NCBI GenBank assembly: GCA_001642005.1
Contig: LWCA01000628.1
Coordinates: 1 to 21,711, forward strand
Origin: Intoshia linei
Taxonomy: Eukaryota > Orthonectida > Rhopaluridae
Reading direction: 5' to 3'
DNA: 21,711 nt
Every line of letters begins with the position of its first letter. Positions within the stretch are counted from its first letter, which is position 1. A program made the translations under genes and the position numbers. This document shows positions 19,801-21,711 of the stretch, in pieces. Below the pieces are notes generated by a model. That model was not told the DNA's origin. It did not search any database and saw nothing but the letters and a program-made list of their open reading frames with translations.

Positions 19801-21203
19801 CACTGATTCCCAACCTATGGGTATTTACCACGAATGGATAATTTGATATTTTTCATAAGTAATCGCGAATAATGTAACTTTTTTGCGTGGTTTTGTGTTG
19901 GCAGGCAGAGTAACATATAAAATTTTAGAATAAAAAACAGTAGTGTTCAGAAACCGCAATGTGTATTTTGTAAACCAGTGGTTCCCGATTCAAATAGTGA
20001 CGGACCACCATTTCAAAATATTTATTATTTTTTTACCTAAAGGAAACATGAAATATAAAAAATTAATGATTAAATTGAAGGTTTTTTATCATAAGCGTTG
20101 GTAAATCCGTGTTTTTCAAAAAAATATTGGAAAAAGAGGATATTTCTCTTAAGCTTTTGTAAAATTGGATTATTATTTCAGGTTTTGGATTAGGAAGATA
20201 TTACTCATAAAATTTGGTAAAATTGGATTTTTCGCTGAGGGCTTGAAATAATATTTTTTATTTAATTTTATTAATGGTGGAATAAAAGTGGGATTTTTAA
20301 AATAATAATGTAACGGCGACTAGGCTTTGTGATAAATTACTAACATCTGGTAACTAGGTAATATATATTAAAAATTCCTCTAAAAATAAACAAAAGTAAA
20401 TAAAAAGTTTTTTGATTTTAATTGAAAACACGGACCCCAGGTATAGCTTTGGACACCAAATCGGGAACCACTGCTTAACACATACATAATTTGTATATAA
20501 AATTGAATATGAGTTTTATTGTTTAATTAAAAAATTAAGAGTTTTAGAATTTAATAAAATCGAATTTCTAATACAGTTCATGAGAGTGGTGTTTTTGTGC
20601 AAGTTAAATTTTCATACATTGATTTCTTCAGGGTCAAAAACGCAATTTCCTTTTTTTTAAATAAAATCACCCCTATAAATGATTATTAAATAATTTTATT
20701 TATTATTTTGTAAAATTAGTTTAAAAATTTAAATAGCTCTTATTCTAAAAATCTGACCATTCAATATGCAGTTAAACAGATATTGTGGGTAAAATCAAAA
20801 TAAATACTATAATTATAATATGGGTAAGTTAGTAAAAAAGGGATGGAAACATTGGTATAAACTGTTCAGTATTTCCAAATGAAGGTAGTAAAACTTGCAA
20901 AAATAACGATGAATATTAGTAATATTGTAATGAATGAATGATGGTATTAAATCGTCCATTTTTTTGCGGTCTCATTCAATTTCAAAAGTGACCTCATTTA
21001 TGAGGTGCTGACTTGTATGATTTATATTCATTTTTATCATATAATTTTGGATATTTAGTCAGTAATTGTACGTAAATTATTGGAATCTATGAAAGATGAT
21101 TCTACTATTCCTGTCTTTATTAACTTTTCAGCTCAAACAACGTCTCAGAGAACTCAAGAAATGATTGAAACAAAGTTGATCAAAAAGGGTACAAACATGT
21201 ATG
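4689..21203 (+). CDS. DNAH6: Axonemal dynein heavy chain 6, 5' half (27 exons, 3' end outside window)
   Basis: Single-headed inner-arm dynein motor subunit that drives microtubule sliding in cilia and sperm flagella. Exons: 4689-4880, 4927-5112, 5157-5190, 5228-5363, 5418-5565, 5647-5769, 7071-7471, 7667-7880, 8172-9281, 9522-9707, 12570-12629, 12666-12887, 12922-13138, 13175-14246, 14312-14581, 14620-14846, 14923-15200, 16499-16711, 16873-17064, 17112-17143, 17280-17394, 17654-17703, 18469-18652, 19203-19430, 19500-19661, 19697-19756, 21059-21203. The joined frame is open for about 2,152 codons. Order of parts: N-terminal tail (1 to about 850), linker (about 850-1430), AAA1 (Walker A about 1471-1478, GPAGTGKT), AAA2 (about 1752-1759, GPTGSGKT), AAA3 (from about 2098, GPSGVGKS). 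Vertebrate DNAH6 is about 4,160 residues, so roughly half is here. The DNAH6 class fits the tail as well as the motor. The ATG is the first in frame; an additional 5' exon is possible. Confidence 0.93.
4927..5112 (+). CDS. DNAH6: DNAH6 exon 2 (N-terminal tail)
   Basis: Acceptor AATTAG|CCC follows a 46-nt intron; donor TGG|GTAATT, phase 0 at both ends. It encodes 62 charged residues including the conserved [14 protein letters not shown] segment. The following intron is 44 nt. Confidence 0.75.
5157..5190 (+). CDS. DNAH6: DNAH6 exon 3 (34-nt micro-exon)
   Basis: Encodes [11 protein letters not shown], which matches the vertebrate EEVVKANIRDP block. Acceptor CATTAG|GCT; donor GATA|GTAAAC, phase 1. 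The downstream intron is only 37 nt (5191-5227). The join to exon 4 creates about nine residues with no vertebrate counterpart (NNSKYYGLK), so this boundary is less certain than the others. Confidence 0.6.
5228..5565 (+). CDS. DNAH6: DNAH6 exons 4 and 5 (5228-5363, 5418-5565)
   Basis: Exon 4 encodes [20 protein letters not shown] and then the YDYYNLK motif. It is split in phase 2 by a 54-nt intron (GTATTT...ATCTAG) and continues in exon 5 as [20 protein letters not shown] and the acidic EFIKLDRWE segment. Both blocks are hallmarks of the DNAH6 tail. Exon 5 ends AAG|GTAATT, phase 0. Confidence 0.8.
5647..5769 (+). CDS. DNAH6: DNAH6 exon 6 (tail)
   Basis: Encodes 41 residues starting [20 protein letters not shown] and ending ENLFILKD, matching the vertebrate LFRKWKAFSVWRKNVR and KNLFIVN blocks. 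Acceptor TTATAG, donor GAC|GTAATT, phase 0 at both ends. Confidence 0.85.
5770..7070 (+). other. DNAH6 intron 6, with a possible LINE-like tail
   Basis: 1,301-nt intron, donor GTAATT and acceptor AATTAG. No credible gene is present; a 79-codon frame at 6141-6380 is Lys/Phe-rich low complexity. The stretch at about 6580-6760 holds a near duplicate of TTTTTGACCAG (also at 6330) and a short ACACACACACAGACAAACAAA tract followed by TATATAAGTAAGGATT, which resembles the 3' tail of a decayed non-LTR retroelement. That identification is weak. Confidence 0.35.
7071..7471 (+). CDS. DNAH6: DNAH6 exon 7 (tail)
   Basis: Begins [18 protein letters not shown], upstream of the first ATG at 7104, after acceptor AATTAG. 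It continues through the conserved [20 protein letters not shown], the FTPDDYF segment, and [18 protein letters not shown]. It ends in phase 2 at ACAAG|GTTTCT; the open frame that runs past the donor to TAA is intronic. Each block matches the vertebrate DNAH6 tail in order. Confidence 0.9.
7667..7880 (+). CDS. DNAH6: DNAH6 exon 8 (tail)
   Basis: The first base completes AGT (Ser) and the frame continues [20 protein letters not shown], matching vertebrate FIRLNDYLIVNTMHMLTVNA. It then becomes an acidic, variable stretch ([13 protein letters not shown]). It ends AAT|GTAATT, phase 0. The conserved start lies upstream of the first apparent start codon in this frame. Confidence 0.88.
8172..9281 (+). 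CDS. DNAH6: DNAH6 exon 9 (large tail exon)
   Basis: Encodes 370 residues from [12 protein letters not shown] to YKSYQKNFQ. Conserved blocks in order: [72 protein letters not shown]. It is helix-rich with coiled-coil-like Glu/Lys stretches, consistent with the dynein tail upstream of the linker. Acceptor AAATTAG; donor CAG|GTTATT, phase 0. The alignment shows no gap. Confidence 0.93.
9522..9707 (+). CDS. DNAH6: DNAH6 exon 10 (start of linker)
   Basis: Encodes [20 protein letters not shown], then [16 protein letters not shown], and ends KFQKTIYQ. The [10 protein letters not shown] block marks entry to the DHC_N2 linker domain in this family. Acceptor TTATAG and donor CAG|GTTTAT, phase 0. Too short to stand out as an independent ORF, but every residue block fits. 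Confidence 0.9.
9708..10509 (+). other. 5' part of DNAH6 intron 10 with short tandem duplications
   Basis: No gene is seen. Two small tandem duplications occur: ATTGTAACTTATGAAAAAA twice at 10284-10322 (19-bp period), and TTCTATTTGGCAA twice at about 10373-10406 (20-bp period). The 62-codon frame over this stretch is made by these repeats and is not coding-like. Confidence 0.4.
10510..11400 (-). pseudogene. Decayed hAT-family transposase (C-terminal half)
   Basis: On the minus strand, fragments in at least three frames read in hAT transposase order. About 11300-11370: [19 protein letters not shown]. 11000-11140: [20 protein letters not shown]. 10870-10980: [19 protein letters not shown]. 10510-10866: ends [16 protein letters not shown], the conserved C-terminal dimerisation motif. 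Frameshifts and stops separate the parts, so it is not functional. It lies antisense inside DNAH6 intron 10. The terminal repeats of the parent element were not located. Confidence 0.75.
11401..11701 (+). other. Intronic stretch between two transposon remnants
   Basis: No ORF or clear repeat could be assigned. It may be the degraded N-terminal coding part of the hAT transposase or flank of the retroelement remnant; I could not tell. Confidence 0.25.
11702..12450 (-). pseudogene. Ty3/gypsy retroelement remnant: gag zinc knuckle joined to integrase core
   Basis: The minus-strand frame 12247-11702 carries a CCHC zinc knuckle ([14 protein letters not shown]) typical of gag nucleocapsid. About 40 residues later it carries an integrase core: [12 protein letters not shown], then [10 protein letters not shown], then [16 protein letters not shown], giving the D, D and E positions. 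Protease, reverse transcriptase, RNase H and the integrase zinc finger are missing between knuckle and core, so a large internal deletion is inferred. Upstream, to about 12450, gag-like residues (for example [16 protein letters not shown]) remain in broken frames. The frame stops right after NKTLKD. It lies antisense within DNAH6 intron 10, and no LTRs were found. Confidence 0.75.
12483..12506. repeat. Perfect 10-bp hairpin with 4-nt loop
   Basis: ATTAAAGAGC, loop CTTC, then GCTCTTTAAT, an exact inverted repeat. It lies 63 bases before DNAH6 exon 11, next to the retroelement remnant, so it may be a transposon end rather than a splicing element. Confidence 0.5.
12570..12887 (+). CDS. DNAH6: DNAH6 exons 11 and 12 (12570-12629, 12666-12887), linker
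   Basis: Exon 11 (60 nt) encodes [20 protein letters not shown], nearly identical to vertebrate [16 protein letters not shown] 36-nt intron (GTAATC...TTTTAG, with an in-frame TAG at its 3' end) separates it from exon 12. Exon 12 encodes [20 protein letters not shown] and ends [17 protein letters not shown]. All phases are 0. Exon 12 is followed by a 34-nt intron, the shortest in the gene. Confidence 0.92.
12922..14246 (+). CDS. DNAH6: DNAH6 exons 13 and 14 (12922-13138, 13175-14246), linker to AAA1 edge
   Basis: Exon 13 starts [10 protein letters not shown] and contains [13 protein letters not shown]. Exon 14 holds the most conserved linker blocks: [90 protein letters not shown]. The frame is open through the 36 bases 13139-13174, but I treat these as an intron (see that entry). 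About 15 extra Asp/Ser-rich residues sit between KLEFG and YSNDILAM (13561-13700). It ends in phase 2 at TATGG|GTATGT. Confidence 0.93.
13139..13174 (+). other. Probable hidden 36-nt intron inside the long linker frame
   Basis: GTATTATAAA at the left and GAATTTAG at the right bound 36 bases of AT-rich sequence. It is a multiple of three and has no stop, so the frame reads through it, adding 12 residues ([12 protein letters not shown]). Removing it gives [17 protein letters not shown], which aligns without a gap to vertebrate [17 protein letters not shown]. Its size and ends match the other five 34-38 nt introns of this gene. Confidence 0.75.
14312..14846 (+). CDS. DNAH6: DNAH6 exons 15 and 16 (14312-14581, 14620-14846), AAA1
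   Basis: The first base completes a Gly codon split in phase 2, giving [23 protein letters not shown]1 Walker A is GPAGTGKTE, followed by CVVFNCSDG and Walker B CCFDEF. A 38-nt intron (14582-14619) splits the DEF codon region: GATGA|GTTTAT...TATAG|ATTTAAT gives D-E-F-N-R. Exon 16 continues [37 protein letters not shown] and ends MMVP. AAA1 is the main ATPase site of dynein; the Walker motifs are intact. FNRI is followed by Tyr where Asp or Glu is usual. Confidence 0.95.
14923..15200 (+). CDS. DNAH6: DNAH6 exon 17 (end of AAA1)
   Basis: The first two bases complete Asp, then [20 protein letters not shown] follows. It contains [20 protein letters not shown] (sensor and C-terminal part of AAA1) and ends [10 protein letters not shown] at AAA|GTAATA, phase 0. 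It is almost gapless against vertebrate DNAH6. Confidence 0.95.
15201..16498 (+). other. DNAH6 intron 17
   Basis: 1,298-nt intron, donor GTAATA and acceptor TTTAG. It is AT-rich with no ORF, no recognisable mobile element boundary and no tRNA-like structure seen. Confidence 0.6.
16499..16711 (+). CDS. DNAH6: DNAH6 exon 18 (AAA1-AAA2 junction, AAA2 P-loop)
   Basis: Encodes [18 protein letters not shown], then [18 protein letters not shown] and the AAA2 Walker [13 protein letters not shown]. The usual family form is GPTGGGKTT, so a Gly to Ser and a Thr to Val change are seen, but the GxxGxGK[ST] core is intact. Donor CAG|GTTTTA, phase 0. Confidence 0.94.
16873..17064 (+). CDS. DNAH6: DNAH6 exon 19 (AAA2)
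   Basis: Encodes [20 protein letters not shown], then [17 protein letters not shown] and [15 protein letters not shown]. The [11 protein letters not shown] block is typical of DNAH6-type AAA2. Acceptor TTATAG, donor AGG|GTAAAA, phase 0. A direct join to the 17280 exon would hit TGA at once, so the micro-exon at 17112 is required. Confidence 0.92.
17112..17143 (+). CDS. DNAH6: DNAH6 exon 20 (32-nt micro-exon, AAA2)
   Basis: Encodes [10 protein letters not shown] plus two bases (TG) that join T of the next exon to make Cys. It matches vertebrate NDTSEDHKWIIS immediately before DGPVDA. Acceptor ATATTAG after a 47-nt intron; donor ATATG|GTAAAA. It begins in phase 0, ends in phase 2, and restores the frame between the flanking exons. 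Confidence 0.88.
17280..17394 (+). CDS. DNAH6: DNAH6 exon 21 (AAA2 Walker B)
   Basis: Encodes [20 protein letters not shown] followed by [25 protein letters not shown] is the AAA2 Walker B region, and LANSERI is a near-invariant dynein block. It has the only CAG acceptor in the gene (TATTCAG at 17279). Donor ATG|GTATAT, phase 0. Confidence 0.94.
17654..17703 (+). CDS. DNAH6: DNAH6 exon 22 (50 nt, AAA2)
   Basis: Encodes [16 protein letters not shown] and two bases of an Arg codon. [20 protein letters not shown] is one of the most conserved dynein blocks, and the exon ends inside it. Acceptor TTTTAG, donor AGTAG|GTAGAC, phase 2. Confidence 0.93.
17743..18422. mobile_element. hAT-like MITE in DNAH6 intron 22
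   Basis: The left end CAGTGGTTCACGAAC and the right end AAAGATTAAAAACCGCTA (inverted TAGCGGTTTTTAATC) have the form of hAT termini. Flanking octamers CTGTAAAT (17735-17742) and CTCTAAAA (18423-18430) match at 6 of 8 positions. There is no coding capacity. The element makes up almost all of this intron (17704-18468). Confidence 0.55.
18469..18652 (+). CDS. DNAH6: DNAH6 exon 23 (AAA2)
   Basis: The first base completes Arg; [20 protein letters not shown] follows, continuing the [12 protein letters not shown] block from exon 22. It ends with [16 protein letters not shown] at CAA|GTACTC, phase 0. The open frame beyond the donor is intronic. Confidence 0.94.
18653..19202 (+). other. DNAH6 intron 23 with a hAT-like end remnant
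   Basis: 550-nt intron. At 18750 the sequence CAGGGTGGGCACCCTCATAA, followed by a GGGCCGGATTGTAG stretch, resembles one end of a hAT-type element. No matching inverted end or target duplication was found, so it is likely truncated. Confidence 0.35.
19203..19430 (+). CDS. DNAH6: DNAH6 exon 24 (AAA2-AAA3 linker region)
   Basis: Encodes [20 protein letters not shown], then [18 protein letters not shown] and [18 protein letters not shown]. FVFCYxWSxGGNL is a typical dynein block between AAA2 and AAA3. The exon starts at 19203, upstream of the first Met codon. Acceptor ATTTAG, donor AAG|GTATTT, phase 0. Confidence 0.95.
19500..19756 (+). CDS. DNAH6: DNAH6 exons 25 and 26 (19500-19661, 19697-19756), start of AAA3
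   Basis: Exon 25 encodes [18 protein letters not shown] and [21 protein letters not shown] 35-nt intron (GTAAAA...TGTTTAG) precedes exon 26, which encodes [20 protein letters not shown], carrying the AAA3 Walker A. The join aligns without gaps to vertebrate LMEKLLAVKHSVLF-type sequence. Exon 26 ends at the Lys of the P-loop, AAG|GTATGC, phase 0, so the following Ser comes from exon 27. Confidence 0.92.
19757..21058 (+). other. DNAH6 intron 26 (splits the AAA3 P-loop)
   Basis: 1,302-nt intron, donor GTATGC and acceptor ATTTAG. It contains the hAT-like element at 19976-20473. A degenerate hAT-like end occurs near 19799 (CACTGATTCCCAACCTATGG). From 20474 to 21058 nothing is recognisable. Confidence 0.6.
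19976..20473. mobile_element. hAT-like non-autonomous element, intact relative of the 1591-3531 element
   Basis: Perfect 15-bp terminal inverted repeats CAGTGGTTCCCGATT and AATCGGGAACCACTG bound 498 bp. The interior resembles 1591-1850 and the right end of the 1591-3531 element, including GTTTTTCAAAA and GCTGAGGGCTTG-like segments and AAAATAATAATGTA. It includes several TTGGTAAAATTGGATTTTT-type units like those of the foldback arms. Flanking octamers (TTGTAAAC, CTTAACAC) match poorly, so the target duplication is not supported. Confidence 0.7.
21059..21203 (+). CDS. DNAH6: DNAH6 exon 27 (AAA3; last exon in the window)
   Basis: Encodes [48 protein letters not shown] and one base of the next codon. 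The first Ser completes the AAA3 Walker A. The NFSAQT block and the TQEMIExKL block are typical of AAA3. Donor TATG|GTAAGA. The next exon, expected to read APxxKR...VDDLNMP, is not found before 21711. Confidence 0.93.
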
Positions 21204-21711
21204 GTAAGATTAATGTTTGATATACGACTATAATTAATTAATTAATTGGTAACATTCGACTTTTGATTTAAAAACTTTGTAATATGGTAGCGTACACTAA
21301 AGAGTAACTTTACTCAAATATTATATCTTTACTGTAAAGCAGTTTATTTTTACAGCATAAAATATTTAGAATTATGACAACTATATTTCAATAATAAATT
21401 AAAGTGGCCAGAAAAATACGTACTATTACCTTTAGTTTATTTGGAATAGATTTTAAGCCGAAAATTATTATTTGTCATCATAGATAAGTCGTTTTGGCTT
21501 TACATTTATCACCAAATAAACTAAAATTGATAGTACGTTTTTTTCTGGCCACTGTAAATAAATGCATAAATTGTTGAATCACTTAAGAGATATATGATTG
21601 CGCGTAAAATAATATTTTCTTATTTAACTAGTTAAATAACGGAATTTAATATATTAGGGTTATTTTGAAAAATTAGTTTATTTCAAATATAAATGAATTT
21701 TTTTAAAATGC
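21204..21711 (+). other. Start of DNAH6 intron 27, runs off the window
   Basis: Donor GTAAGA. The only recognisable content is the mariner-like MITE at 21402-21554. No exon encoding the following VDDLNMP region of AAA3 is present in any frame I read. Confidence 0.6.
21402..21554. mobile_element. Tc1/mariner-like MITE with TA flanks
   Basis: 153 bp bounded by TA on both sides (21400-21401, 21555-21556). Terminal inverted repeats of about 43 bp: left begins AAGTGGCCAGAAAAATACGT, right (inverted) begins CAGTGGCCAGAAAAAAACGT, and both run on to TTTAGTTTATTTGG with a few mismatches. The interior continues as an imperfect hairpin (AAGCCGAAAA against GTTTTGGCTT). No coding capacity. TA duplication and TIR form point to Tc1/mariner mobilisation. 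Confidence 0.8.

Noticed and set aside
4689-21203. Possibility that the dynein gene is a pseudogene
   Set aside because: All 27 exons join in frame with GT-AG ends, and the Walker motifs of AAA1, AAA2 and AAA3 are intact. The apparent breaks are explained by small introns and micro-exons.
1-21711. CRISPR arrays, operons, tRNA or rRNA genes
   Set aside because: The window is eukaryotic with spliced genes. The regular repeats at 2790-3420 are inverted arms of a foldback element with degenerate units, not spaced direct repeats.

Overview
This is an AT-rich animal nuclear window, most likely from an insect. A hemipteran such as an aphid relative is my guess from the many hAT-type elements, but that is inference. 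The window is dominated by one spliced plus-strand gene, an axonemal dynein heavy chain that matches the DNAH6 class (inner-arm; Drosophila Dhc16F group). I reconstruct 27 exons from position 4689 to 21203. All junctions are GT-AG, and together they encode about 2,152 codons with no stop or frameshift. This covers the N-terminal tail, the linker, AAA1, AAA2 and the start of AAA3. The last intron runs off the right edge, so the rest of AAA3 to AAA6, the stalk and the C-terminus lie beyond the window. Exon assignment rests on alignment to vertebrate DNAH6 as I remember it, plus splice signals and phase.

Layout: 1-58 is probably the end of another plus-strand gene. 722-1096 is an orphan ORF. 1591-3531 is a nest of three transposable elements, two of them bounded by perfect 8-bp target duplications. 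4244-4564 is a hAT-type MITE just upstream of the dynein gene. 4689-21203 is the dynein gene. Its large introns carry a decayed minus-strand hAT transposase and a minus-strand Ty3/gypsy gag/integrase remnant (both in intron 10). They also carry hAT-like MITEs in introns 22 and 26 and a Tc1/mariner-like MITE in the final intron.

The most notable signal is the splicing architecture. Six introns are only 34-38 nt long and three more are 44-47 nt. One 36-nt intron is stop-free and a multiple of three, so it is hidden inside a long ORF. Two micro-exons (34 and 32 nt) are needed to keep frame. Donors rarely carry G at +5 (3 of 27), and 25 of 26 acceptors are TAG. I see no CRISPR, tRNA, rRNA or prokaryotic feature.
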